NCBI RefSeq assembly: GCF_030295385.1
Contig: NZ_AP027079.1
Location: forward strand, 1,860,001-1,924,000
Length of the DNA: 64,000 nt
Direction of reading: 5' to 3'
Source of the DNA: Geothrix oryzae
Lineage (GTDB): Bacteria; Acidobacteriota; Holophagae; Holophagales; Holophagaceae
Shown: in pieces, positions 44,345-52,266 of the stretch
Position numbering within the stretch: position 1 is the stretch's first letter
Layout: every line of letters starts with the position of its first letter
Program-made: the position numbers and the translations under genes
Notes under the pieces: generated by a model
The model's database searches: none
What the model was told of the DNA's origin: nothing
The model's input: only the letters and a program-made list of their open reading frames with translations

Positions 44345-45910
44345 TCAGTCCGCCAGCGTCCAGCCCCGCTTGCCGGGCCAGAAGCCGTAGGCCTGCCCCA
44401 GCACATTGAAGGACACGCCCTGCAGCCGCCGGGTCGCCAGGATCCTCGCCAGATTGTAGTTGAGGGGGATCACCGGCTTGTCCCGCCAGATGATCTCGGA
44501 GAGCTTCAGGTAGAGCTTCCGGCGGGCCTCCGGATCCAGCGTGTGCCGCCCTTCGTCGAAGAGCCGATCCACCTCCGGGTTCAGGTATCCGCTGACATTG
44601 GCCTTGGTGCGGTAGCCATCCCGGGTGAAGAGGGGGGCGTCCACATCGGGATCCAGAGAGGTGGTCCACCCGTAGGACCAGATGTCGCCCTCGTGTTCGG
44701 CGGACTTCTCGGTCAGGGCCTGGAAGGTCAGCTTCCGCACCTCGATGCGGATGCCCACCTTGGCGGCCCGTTCCGCCAGGAGCCGCGCCATGCTGCGGGT
44801 CGTGGAATTGACCTGCTCGTAGGCCACGAGGGAGAGGGTCCGCCCCTTCGCATCCCGCCGGACGCCGCCGGATCCCATGTGCCATCCAGCTGCTTCCAGG
44901 ATCGTTTCTGCGCGCTCAGCCTGGGGCAGCGGCCTCGGTTCAGGGTCGTGGGCCCAGTTCTCCGGTGGCCAGAACGAGGAGGCCAGGCGGGCGGGGAAGA
45001 ACTGGCGGGCTCGCGCAAACTCCTGCCAGGGGGTCAGTTCCGCCAGGGCCTCCCGAAGGGCCAGCTCGCCCAGCAGGCTGCGCTTCGGATCACAGTTCAG
45101 GAAAAAGGCCCCGAAGGCGGCCTGGGGCACGGAATAGACCTGGAGATGCCCCGCTCCCAGGGCGCCCTTCCGCACCAGGTAGTGGGACAGGGCGCTGGTG
45201 GCCGCGTAGTGGAACCGCCCCTCCAGGATCGCCTTGGCCGTGGATTTCTCGGCGGTGGGGTCGCTGAACTCGAAGGCGGGCCAGGAGCCCGGATGGGCGC
45301 CGCGGTACCCGTCCCAGCGTTCGAGCTTCAGGTGCTTGGTGGTGGCCCGCTCCACGATCCGGTAGGGACCCGAACCGACGGGCTGGAAGTTCACTGGCGC
45401 GGCCATGGGCTTCGCCCCCATCTGGTAGTGGCGCCGGGGGACCGGGATGAAGTTGTAGAGGTCCGAGAGGAGGGTCCCCCGCGGCCGGGAGAGCCGGATC
45501 CGCACCCGGAGCGGCCCCTCGGCCACCAGGCTGTCCAGGCTGGCCACGCCGCCGACCGTGTCCGCGATGGCGCGGACCTGGGGGAGCCTCAGGGTCCGCC
45601 AGGTGAAGACCAGATCCTCCGCCTCAATGGGCGCGCCGTCATGCCAGGTCATGCCTGGCCGCAGCTCCAGGACCACTTCGCGGCCGCCCTTGAGGATGGT
45701 CCAGCTCTGCAGCAGCTCGGGAATGAAGTTTCCTTCCGCGTCCAGGGTCACCAGGCGGTCGAAAATGAGGTCCACCGCTTCTCCGTCCGTATCGCGGGAC
45801 ATGAGCAGGGGGTTGACGGTCGTCCATTCGTCCACGGCCACGCGGATCGGCTCCGCGGCGCCCAGGCCGCAGAGCAGGCAGGTCAGCAGGATCAGGCGGC
45901 GCCAGTACAT
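44345..45910 (-). CDS. Peptide/nickel-type ABC solute-binding protein (family 5), orphan
   Basis: This 521-residue periplasmic protein has a signal peptide (about 1-18) and the SBP_bac_5 fold. Family marks are NPLLMSRDTDGEAVDLIFDRLV near the N-terminus, the loop WHDGAPIEAEDLVFTW, GSGPYRI and the C-terminal DKPVIPLNYN. Ligands in this family are peptides, nickel or other small molecules. No permease or ATPase gene is adjacent, so the transporter partners are elsewhere or the protein has another role. It is preceded on the same strand by a thioredoxin-like gene and is convergent with the WYL gene. Confidence 0.9.
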   Translation of the reverse strand: MYWRRLILLTCLLCGLGAAEPIRVAVDEWTTVNPLLMSRDTDGEAVDLIFDRLVTLDAEGNFIPELLQSWTILKGGREVVLELRPGMTWHDGAPIEAEDLVFTWRTLRLPQVRAIADTVGGVASLDSLVAEGPLRVRIRLSRPRGTLLSDLYNFIPVPRRHYQMGAKPMAAPVNFQPVGSGPYRIVERATTKHLKLERWDGYRGAHPGSWPAFEFSDPTAEKSTAKAILEGRFHYAATSALSHYLVRKGALGAGHLQVYSVPQAAFGAFFLNCDPKRSLLGELALREALAELTPWQEFARARQFFPARLASSFWPPENWAHDPEPRPLPQAERAETILEAAGWHMGSGGVRRDAKGRTLSLVAYEQVNSTTRSMARLLAERAAKVGIRIEVRKLTFQALTEKSAEHEGDIWSYGWTTSLDPDVDAPLFTRDGYRTKANVSGYLNPEVDRLFDEGRHTLDPEARRKLYLKLSEIIWRDKPVIPLNYNLARILATRRLQGVSFNVLGQAYGFWPGKRGWTLAD

Positions 45911-45959
45911 GGTTCTCCCTCATCGGCGGCGGGAGGGACCTTCCTGAAATCCTGGCGGG

Positions 45960-46535
45960 TCAGGGCTGGGCGGCGGCCGTCTCGACCAGCTCCACCAGGG
46001 CCTCGGCCATGCGCTGCCCGGCCCGCGGGGGGTTCTCCACCACGGATCCCACCAGCTTCTGCTGGCCGCCGGGCTGGGTGGCGAACAGGTAGAAGGTCGG
46101 CACCCGGACCACTTTCTGGGGGACGCAGCCCTTGGGCCACGCGACCGCCTCGACGGCCTTGTCCCGGTTGACTCCCAGGTAGTGGACCTCGATGAACGGG
46201 TTGGGTTCCGCCTCGAGCGCCAGCAGATCGGGCAGCTGGTAGTGGCTGTCGCCGCACCAGGAGCCGAAGACCGCCACCAGGGTCAGGGGTCGGCTCACAC
46301 CCTTCCAGCGGGCCTTCAGGGGCGGCGTGAGCTGCACCTTGGCCAGGGTGTCCCGGAAGATGGCGCGGTGGGCCAGGATGGCCTTCGGCGTCGTCTCGCC
46401 CAGCAACAGGGGCAGGTGGTCCTTGGCGTCCACCAGCTGTCCGCCGGGGAGGGCCGCCGGCAGGGAGGCGGGGACCGGGCCGGGCGGCTGGGCCAGCAGT
46501 CCCAGGGTTCCGAGAGCCAGAAGGGCAGGTTTCAT
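45960..46535 (-). CDS. Secreted thioredoxin-like protein with CGDS active site
   Basis: This 191-residue protein has a signal peptide (about 1-15) and a thioredoxin-fold domain. The active-site region reads VAVFGSWCGDSHYQLPDL (C94 and S97), so the second cysteine of the usual CxxC is serine. A cis-Pro is seen in VVRVPTFYLF. Such single-Cys forms cannot catalyse dithiol exchange in the normal way and occur in the WCxDS subgroup of thioredoxin-like proteins. ATG 46535 starts at the signal peptide; upstream codons overlap the regulator promoter. It is divergent from the Rrf2-type regulator, a common arrangement for redox-responsive pairs. Confidence 0.82.
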   Translation of the reverse strand: MKPALLALGTLGLLAQPPGPVPASLPAALPGGQLVDAKDHLPLLLGETTPKAILAHRAIFRDTLAKVQLTPPLKARWKGVSRPLTLVAVFGSWCGDSHYQLPDLLALEAEPNPFIEVHYLGVNRDKAVEAVAWPKGCVPQKVVRVPTFYLFATQPGGQQKLVGSVVENPPRAGQRMAEALVELVETAAAQP

Positions 46536-46570
46536 GGGAGTCTCCAGAGCCAGTGTAGCGATTTCATAAA

Positions 46571-46600
46571 CTTGACCCATTCACTCAAGAATACTAGCCT
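46571..46600 (+). promoter_or_regulatory. Putative promoter with inverted-repeat operator of the Rrf2-type gene
   Basis: CTTGA (46571-46575) and TCAAG (46585-46589) form an inverted repeat around nine bases. TTGACC (46572-46577) could be a -35 element and, 17 bases on, TAGCCT (46595-46600) a weak -10. The repeat overlaps the -35 and spacer, where an autorepressor would bind. It lies between the thioredoxin-like gene and the regulator, so both could be controlled. Confidence 0.4.
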
Positions 46601-46619
46601 GGAGGCTGGAGAACCTTTC

Positions 46620-47126
46620 GTGAAGATCTCGGCCCGAGGCAGGTACAGCATGCAGGCCCTGTTCGACCTGGCCCACCACAGCCACGGCCAGCCGGTGCCC
46701 CTGCATGTGATCGCCGAGCGCCAGAAGCTCTCCCTGCCCTTTCTGGAGCAGATCTTCAACAAGCTCAAGAAGGCCGGCGTCGTCGCCAGCGTGCGCGGCC
46801 CCAAGGGCGGCTACATCCTCACGCGGCCCTGCAACCAGGTGAGCGTGGGCGAGATCCTGCGCCTTACGGACAGCAGCTTCTACGCCGTGGCGAAGGAGGA
46901 TCCCAGGGCCGCCAACCAGGCGCTCATGGCCGATGAGCGCATGAGCCTCATGCTTTGGAACCGCCTCTCCGACCACATCTCCGCCTTCATGGAGAAGGTG
47001 ACCTTCGCCGACCTGTGCTCCGAGACCTCCAGCAACTCCTGTCCGGACTGCACCTGCCCTGAATATGTCAAGGATGTCCAGGGCCAGATCAGCCGCGGCG
47101 AGCGCAAAGCCTGCGGCGTGATCTGA
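46620..47126 (+). CDS. Rrf2/IscR-family Fe-S regulator
   Basis: This 168-residue regulator has a winged-helix N-terminal domain (about 1-85; ISARGRYSMQALFDLA, LPFLEQIFNKLKKAGVV, RGPKGGYIL) and a C-terminal cysteine set: C133, C141, C144, C146 and C165. IscR binds [2Fe-2S] through three cysteines and one histidine; the spacing C-x2-C-x-C here is similar but not identical, so it may sense Fe-S, iron or redox state. GTG 46620 has GGAG eight bases upstream. Frame continues open upstream but has no credible start. It is divergent from a thioredoxin-like gene. Confidence 0.88.
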   Translation: MKISARGRYSMQALFDLAHHSHGQPVPLHVIAERQKLSLPFLEQIFNKLKKAGVVASVRGPKGGYILTRPCNQVSVGEILRLTDSSFYAVAKEDPRAANQALMADERMSLMLWNRLSDHISAFMEKVTFADLCSETSSNSCPDCTCPEYVKDVQGQISRGERKACGVI

Positions 47127-47144
47127 CCTGGCCGCGAGAGGGCC

Positions 47145-48794
47145 CTACCCTTTCCCCTTGACGCACAGGCACGAGGTTTCGGCCCTCACCTGGGCCCGGG
47201 CCTGCGCGCGCTGGAGTTCCTTCTCCGCGGCCGCTGCCTCGGGCTTGCGTCCCTGGGCAGCCAGCGCCTTCTGGAGGCCCAGGATGGACCAGTAGTTGGC
47301 GGGGTAGGCCCGGAGATCCGCGCGGTAGACGGCTTCGGCCTCCTTGGCCCGACCGGCGGACAGGAGTACGGCCCCCAGGGCATGGCGGGCGGGAACGACA
47401 CAGGCGGGGGGCTCGTCGTACTTGAGGGCGTCCTCCAGGCGCACGGCCTCCTGCAGGCGCTGGATCGCCTCATCCAACCGGCCCTGGCCGAAGGCTATTT
47501 CACCGGCCAGGAAGGCTCGGGACACCTGCATCACCGAGCGAGCGTTGTTGGAACCCCAAAGGTGGCCCTCAGGGACCGCGGGGAGGGCCGCTTCAAAAGC
47601 CGCCTGCGCCTTCAGGGCCTCCTCGCTCCGCCCCGTGGCGGCGAAGGCCGTGCCCCGCAAGGCGTGCCAGCTGGCCGTGGCCAGGGGCAACCGGGCGTCC
47701 GGCGCGGGCTCCGCCAGCAGCTCGTCCCAGAGGCCGAACCGCTTCAGGGCCTCCCAGTGCCGAGTGGCGAAAGCTTCGGCGAAGGTGGCGTTGGCCACCA
47801 CCCAGTCCAGGGGGAAGGTTGTCACCACGGCCTGGGTCTGAGCCAGGGCCACCTCCTTGCGGCCTTCCATGAGGGCCGTGTAGGCCAGGAAGTCCGCGTT
47901 GTGCACCATGTAGAGCCCGTAGAAGCCGATCTCCGGCTGGCGGGCCCGGTAGCGGCCGTCGGCCTCCATGGCCCGCTCGTTGGCCTCGGCGGCCCCGCCC
48001 CAGTCGCCGATCCGGGCGTAGATGTGGGCGGGCATGTGGATCAGGTGCCCCGCGTCGGGCACCAGCCGGCGCAGGCGGTCGGCGGCGGCCTTGGCGCGCT
48101 CAGGATGAGGCGAGCCTTCGTAGGCGTGGATGGTGAGGTGGAGGGCCAGGGGATGGTTCGGGGCCAGAGCCAGGGCCCGTCGGAGGGCGGCCAGGATCTC
48201 CGTGGTGCCGGGCTGGGGTTTGCCCTCCCGGGTCCACTGGTCCCAGGGCCGGGTGTCCATGAGGGCTTCCGCATGGAGGGCCGCCACATCGGCATCCTTG
48301 GGAAAGCGGGCCGCCACCCGACCCATGGCCTGGGCGTAGGCCGCGTCCAGGGCGCTGCGGTCCGCGGGGTTCGGCAGGGCATAGCGGGCCCCGAGGGCCT
48401 CGATGAGGGCTCGTTCCACGGGTGGCGCCCCGTCGGCCCGCTTTTGGGCCTGGCTAAGGGCCTCCCAGGCCGCCTTCGCCTGGGCTTCATCCATGGTGGG
48501 ATTGTTGATGTGGGGACCGTTCACCAGCGCCAATCCCCACCAGGCCATGGCGCAGCCGGGATCCAGGCGCAACGCCTCCTGGAAGGCCCGGACGGCGGCC
48601 TCGTGGTTGAACGCATAGGCCCAGACCAGCCCCTGGTCGAAAGCCGCCTGGGCTCCGGGGACCCGAGTGGCGACGCGGCGCTGATGTTGTCCCAGGTCGT
48701 AGGGTCGCCAGGAGGTGGGAGCTGCCCCGGATTCCGGCACGGTGGCCAAGGCCAGGGTGCAGACGAGGAAGGCCGGAAGAAGCGGGATACCCAT
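47145..48794 (-). CDS. Secreted TPR-repeat protein
   Basis: This 549-residue protein has a signal peptide (about 1-24, ending SGAA) and numerous helical repeats of TPR type: for example AAFDQGLVWAYAFNHEAAVRAF then ALRLDPGCAMAWWGLALV, and later ARHALGAVLLSAGRAKEAEAVYRADLRAYPANYW. Motifs HLIHMPAHIYARIGDW and EALMDTRPWDQW recur in related secreted TPR proteins. TPRs mediate protein contacts; a specific role cannot be read. It is divergent from ttcA across a 128-base AT-rich gap. Confidence 0.82.
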   Translation of the reverse strand: MGIPLLPAFLVCTLALATVPESGAAPTSWRPYDLGQHQRRVATRVPGAQAAFDQGLVWAYAFNHEAAVRAFQEALRLDPGCAMAWWGLALVNGPHINNPTMDEAQAKAAWEALSQAQKRADGAPPVERALIEALGARYALPNPADRSALDAAYAQAMGRVAARFPKDADVAALHAEALMDTRPWDQWTREGKPQPGTTEILAALRRALALAPNHPLALHLTIHAYEGSPHPERAKAAADRLRRLVPDAGHLIHMPAHIYARIGDWGGAAEANERAMEADGRYRARQPEIGFYGLYMVHNADFLAYTALMEGRKEVALAQTQAVVTTFPLDWVVANATFAEAFATRHWEALKRFGLWDELLAEPAPDARLPLATASWHALRGTAFAATGRSEEALKAQAAFEAALPAVPEGHLWGSNNARSVMQVSRAFLAGEIAFGQGRLDEAIQRLQEAVRLEDALKYDEPPACVVPARHALGAVLLSAGRAKEAEAVYRADLRAYPANYWSILGLQKALAAQGRKPEAAAAEKELQRAQARAQVRAETSCLCVKGKG

Positions 48795-48922
48795 GCATCA
48801 CCCCTCGAATCATGCTGGCGCCAACGATAGTTGAATAAGATAAAAAATGCAATTTTGTCATTTTCGCCATCAATCATGCAGGCCTGCCGCGGTGCTATCG
48901 TTTCCTTTTGGATGCACGCCGC
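48795..48922. promoter_or_regulatory. AT-rich divergent intergenic region (TPR gene / ttcA)
   Basis: This 128-base gap between the TPR gene (minus) and ttcA (plus) is strikingly AT-rich at 48826-48866 compared with the GC-rich surroundings, with runs such as GATAAAAAATGC. It likely contains promoters in both directions. I could not pick unambiguous -35/-10 pairs. No gene is seen. Confidence 0.45.
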
Positions 48923-49774
48923 ATGAGCAATCCCTGCGCCCTCCCCAGCCTGGCCCTGCCGCCCACCGAGGCCGAGCTCAAGGCCCTGCCCCAGCTCGAG
49001 AAGAAGATCGCCCGCCGCGTGGGCGAGACCAATGCCGCCTACAAGCTCATCGAAGAGGGTGACCGCATCCTGGTGGCCGTGAGCGGCGGCAAGGATTCCT
49101 GGGCCCTGCTGGATGTCCTGGAGCGGCTGCGCAAGCGGGCGCCCGTGGCCTTCACCGTCGATGCCGTCACCGTGGATCCGGGCTTCCCCCAGTTCAATCC
49201 CGACCCCATCGCCGAGACCTGCGAGCGCCTGGGCGTGCCCCACCACATCATCCCCGCCCCCATCGACAAGATGGTGCGCGCCAAACCCGAAGAGCTGCCC
49301 TGCATCATCTGCTCGCGGCTGCGCCGCGGCGTGCTCTACTCCTTCGCCAAGCAGCACGGCTACTCGAAGATCGCCCTGGGCCACCACCTGGACGACCTGA
49401 TCGAGACGCTGCTCATCAACCTGTTCTTCGAGGGCCGCCTGAGCACCATGCCCCTGCGCTTGGTGAGCGATGATGGCGCCAACACCGTCATCCGCCCGCT
49501 CGGCACCTGCGAGGAGAGGGATCTCCAGCGCTACGCCTGGCTGCGCGGCTTCCCCATCGTGCCCTGCGGCTGCCCCCTCTGCGGCTGCTCCAGCCTGGAG
49601 AGCCGCCGCAAGCAGGTGAAGGAACTCATCGCCGCCATGGAGACGAGCATTCCCCGCCTGAAAGCCTCCATGCTCGGCGCCATGGGCAATGTGAAGCTGA
49701 GCCATCTGCTGGACCTGAACCTCGGGGCCCTGCACGCCAAGGGCGTGGATGAGGCCGTGGAGCGGCTGGGGTAG
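48923..49774 (+). CDS. ttcA: tRNA 2-thiocytidine(32) synthetase TtcA
   Basis: This 283-residue enzyme adds sulfur to cytidine 32 of certain tRNAs. The PP-loop ATP site SGGKDS is at 54-59, the Fe-S-binding CIIC at C127/C130 (followed by SRLRRGVLY), and a further cysteine cluster CGCPLCGC at C215-C222. ALGHHLDDLIETLLINLFFEG is diagnostic for the TtcA group. ATG 48923 is preferred over TTG 48908. It is convergent with the RlmI-like gene across a repeat element. Confidence 0.93.
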   Translation: MSNPCALPSLALPPTEAELKALPQLEKKIARRVGETNAAYKLIEEGDRILVAVSGGKDSWALLDVLERLRKRAPVAFTVDAVTVDPGFPQFNPDPIAETCERLGVPHHIIPAPIDKMVRAKPEELPCIICSRLRRGVLYSFAKQHGYSKIALGHHLDDLIETLLINLFFEGRLSTMPLRLVSDDGANTVIRPLGTCEERDLQRYAWLRGFPIVPCGCPLCGCSSLESRRKQVKELIAAMETSIPRLKASMLGAMGNVKLSHLLDLNLGALHAKGVDEAVERLG

Positions 49775-49800
49775 TCACTCCCATCGCCACTGACAACAGA

Positions 49801-49885
49801 CTCCACGAAGGACACTAAGAGAAAACAAGCACCCGAAGGACTCCAATTCGTGTGCTTCAAGTTTTTCTTCGTGCCCTTCGTGGAG
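49801..49885. repeat. Long inverted repeat, CACGAAG type (copy 3)
   Basis: In the convergent gap between ttcA and the RlmI-like gene, CTCCACGAAGG (49801-49811) is the perfect reverse complement of CCTTCGTGGAG (49875-49885). Inside, AAGCAC (49827-49832) pairs with GTGCTT (49852-49857). The arms show GAAG-type units with roughly nine-base spacing, as in the repeat at 39457. Such a hairpin could serve as a bidirectional terminator, though no clean T-run follows. Confidence 0.7.
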
Positions 49886-49898
49886 ATCCTTTTCCGCT

Positions 49899-51089
49899 TC
49901 AGCTCAGGCTCAACCACAGCCCCTTGAGGTAGAACCCTTCGGGATGGTTGAGCGAATAGGGATGGTCGCTGGGCTGCCCCAGATGGGCCAGCACGCGGGC
50001 CTCGCGGCCGGCCTCCAGCAGGGCCGTCCACACGGCCTCCTGGAAGCGCATCCGGTCCAGGTGCTGGCTGCAGGAGAAGCACCAGAGCATGCCGCCGGGC
50101 GCGGTGGCCCGGGCGCCGAGGCGGAAGACATCCTTGTAGGCCTTGAAGGCCTTGTCCACATCCTTGCGCTGCTTGGCGAAAGCAGGCGGATCCACGATGA
50201 CGCGGTCCCAGGCCATGGGTTCCAGTTGCCGCATCAGCTCGAAGGCGTCGCCCTCCATGCGGAGGTGCGCGGCGGGATCCAGGCCGTTGGCGGCCCAATC
50301 GCGCTCCGCCTGGTCCAGCGCCGCGGCGCTGATGTCGAGCGTGGCCACTTCCGCGGCGCCACCCAGGCCCGCGTGGATGCTGAAGCCGCCGGTGTAGCCG
50401 AAGGCGTTGAGGACCCGCCGCCCCTGGGCCACCCGGCCCACCTGGAGCCGGTGCTCCCGCTGATCCAGGAAAAAGCCCGTCTTCTGGCCGCGCAGCAGGT
50501 CCACGGTGAGGCGCGCGCCCCCCTCCCGGACCGTGATGGGGCCGCTCAGGCTGCCTTTCAGCAGGCGGTTCACGGGATCGAGGCCTTCCTCCCGGCGGCC
50601 GGACTGGCTGCGCTCCACGAAGGCGGTCAGGCCCTCGCGCTTGCCGATCTCGAAGAGGATGGGCCACCAGACCTCGCGCAGAAGCTCCAGTCCCGCCGTG
50701 CCCACCTGGAGCACCAGGGCCTGGGCGTAGCGGTCCACCACCAGCCCCGGCAGGCCGTCGCCCTCGCCGAAGATCCAGCGGCAGCCGCCTTCCGGATCCC
50801 ACAGGCCCAGCTCCTTGCGCAGGGTCAGGGCCGATTCGAAGCGGGCCCGGAAAAACGCCTCGTCGAGGGGCGCGTCCTCGAAGCGGAAGATCCGGGCCGC
50901 CAGGGGGTTCGCCGGGCTCGCCGTGCCGACGCCGAGCACCTGCCCGGAATCATCGGCCAGCCGCACGAGGTGGAAGTCCGAAGGTCGCGCCACGGCCCCG
51001 GAGAAGACCCAGGGGTGGCGCTTGGACATCAGCCCCTCTTTGCCGGGCTTCAGTCGGAGCAGGGGGTAGGGCCAACGCGGCAGGTTCAT
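49899..51089 (-). CDS. 23S rRNA m5C methyltransferase, RlmI-like
   Basis: This 396-residue SAM-dependent methyltransferase has an N-terminal PUA-like domain (about 1-85; LKPGKEGLMSKRHPWVFSGAV), a central region, and a class I methyltransferase domain: GRRVLNAFGYTGGFSIHA binds SAM, VIVDPPAFAKQRKD near 306-319 and CFSCSQHLD with the catalytic cysteines follow. This matches RlmI/YccW, which methylates C1962 of 23S rRNA. The exact target is assumed from the family. It is divergent from the phosphatase-superfamily gene by 30 bases. Confidence 0.9.
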   Translation of the reverse strand: MNLPRWPYPLLRLKPGKEGLMSKRHPWVFSGAVARPSDFHLVRLADDSGQVLGVGTASPANPLAARIFRFEDAPLDEAFFRARFESALTLRKELGLWDPEGGCRWIFGEGDGLPGLVVDRYAQALVLQVGTAGLELLREVWWPILFEIGKREGLTAFVERSQSGRREEGLDPVNRLLKGSLSGPITVREGGARLTVDLLRGQKTGFFLDQREHRLQVGRVAQGRRVLNAFGYTGGFSIHAGLGGAAEVATLDISAAALDQAERDWAANGLDPAAHLRMEGDAFELMRQLEPMAWDRVIVDPPAFAKQRKDVDKAFKAYKDVFRLGARATAPGGMLWCFSCSQHLDRMRFQEAVWTALLEAGREARVLAHLGQPSDHPYSLNHPEGFYLKGLWLSLS

Positions 51090-51119
51090 GCATCCAGGTT
51101 AGCTTGATACCCTCATGGG

Positions 51120-52265
51120 ATGCGTGTTTCCACCGTCCTCGCCATCGCCTTCTCCGCCGCCCTGCAGGCCGCGCCGCCCGTGCTCATGCTCAGCGCGGAC
51201 GGACTGGGCGCGAACCAGTTCAGCGCCCGCACCATGCCGGGGCTCTGGGCGCTGTCGGAACAGGGTCGGCGCGGAGAGGGCCTGCCGCCCTTCCCCGCCA
51301 CCACCTTCAACGGCCATGTGACCCTGGCCACGGGCTGCTGGCCTGAGCACCACGGGGTCGTCGCCAACGGCTACCTGGATCCGGCCACGAAGACCCTGGT
51401 CCCCACGGCTTCCCGCACCGAGGATGTCCAGCGGGAGCCCCTCTGGGTGGCCGCCACCCGCAGCGGCGTGCGCACGGCCGTCTTCCAGTGGGTGGGTGCC
51501 ACGGGCCCCTGGGAGGGCGTCAGCCCCTGGCGCCTCGAGACCTTCCGCGTGGGGCGGCCGGATTCGGAGGCCCTCGCCTTCAGCGAAGCCGCGCTCAAGG
51601 ACGGTGCCGGGCTCGTCATGACCTACCTCTCAGGCACCGACGAGGAGGGCCACCTCCAGGGTCCCCACAGTGCCGAGGCCGAGGCCAAGCTGAAGCGCAT
51701 GGACGAAGAGCTGGCGCCCTGGCTCCGCCGCATGCAGGCCGAGCATCCGGGTCTGCGCGTCATCGTCGCCGCCGACCATGGCATGGCGCCCATGCGCCGC
51801 CGCATCCACCTGCCCACGCTGCTGGATGGCATCCGCAGCGAGCTCATCACCCACGGTGGCAGCGCCTACATCTACCTGCAGAACCCCAAGGATGCGCCCC
51901 GGGCCCTGTCCCGCCTGCGCGGGGCCGGACTCCAGGCCTGGACCCGGGACCGCGTGCCCACCCGGTACCACCTGTCGGGCAACCCCCGGGTGGGCGACCT
52001 GGTGGTGCTGGCCAAGGAGGGACAGTGGCTCTCGAAGGCCCGATCCAGCCGCGAGGAGCAGGATGAGCGCCATGGCCGCCACGGTGCCCACGCCTATACC
52101 TCCGAGACCCCGGCCATGCACACCTGGCTCATCGTGCTCGGCGCCGGCCGCGGCCCCCTCGGCCCGGTGCCGCTCTGGGACCTCGCCCCCACCGTGGCCT
52201 CCTGGCTGGATCTCCACTGGGCCCGGCAGCCGGACGGGAAGGCCGTGCCCAGCCTGGTGAAGTGA
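51120..52265 (+). CDS. Secreted alkaline-phosphatase-superfamily phosphodiesterase
   Basis: This 381-residue protein has a signal peptide (about 1-18) and the nucleotide pyrophosphatase/phosphodiesterase fold. LMLSADGLG (metal ligand D27), the nucleophile region PATTFNGHVTLATG (T62) and WPEHHGVVANGY match NPP enzymes. Later metal ligands appear in GTDEEGH, IVAADHGM and the HGAHAY motif. The substrate may be nucleotides or phospholipids and cannot be distinguished. It starts 30 bases from the divergent RlmI-like gene and is convergent with the AAE-type transporter by one base. Confidence 0.87.
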   Translation: MRVSTVLAIAFSAALQAAPPVLMLSADGLGANQFSARTMPGLWALSEQGRRGEGLPPFPATTFNGHVTLATGCWPEHHGVVANGYLDPATKTLVPTASRTEDVQREPLWVAATRSGVRTAVFQWVGATGPWEGVSPWRLETFRVGRPDSEALAFSEAALKDGAGLVMTYLSGTDEEGHLQGPHSAEAEAKLKRMDEELAPWLRRMQAEHPGLRVIVAADHGMAPMRRRIHLPTLLDGIRSELITHGGSAYIYLQNPKDAPRALSRLRGAGLQAWTRDRVPTRYHLSGNPRVGDLVVLAKEGQWLSKARSSREEQDERHGRHGAHAYTSETPAMHTWLIVLGAGRGPLGPVPLWDLAPTVASWLDLHWARQPDGKAVPSLVK

Positions 52266-52266
52266 A

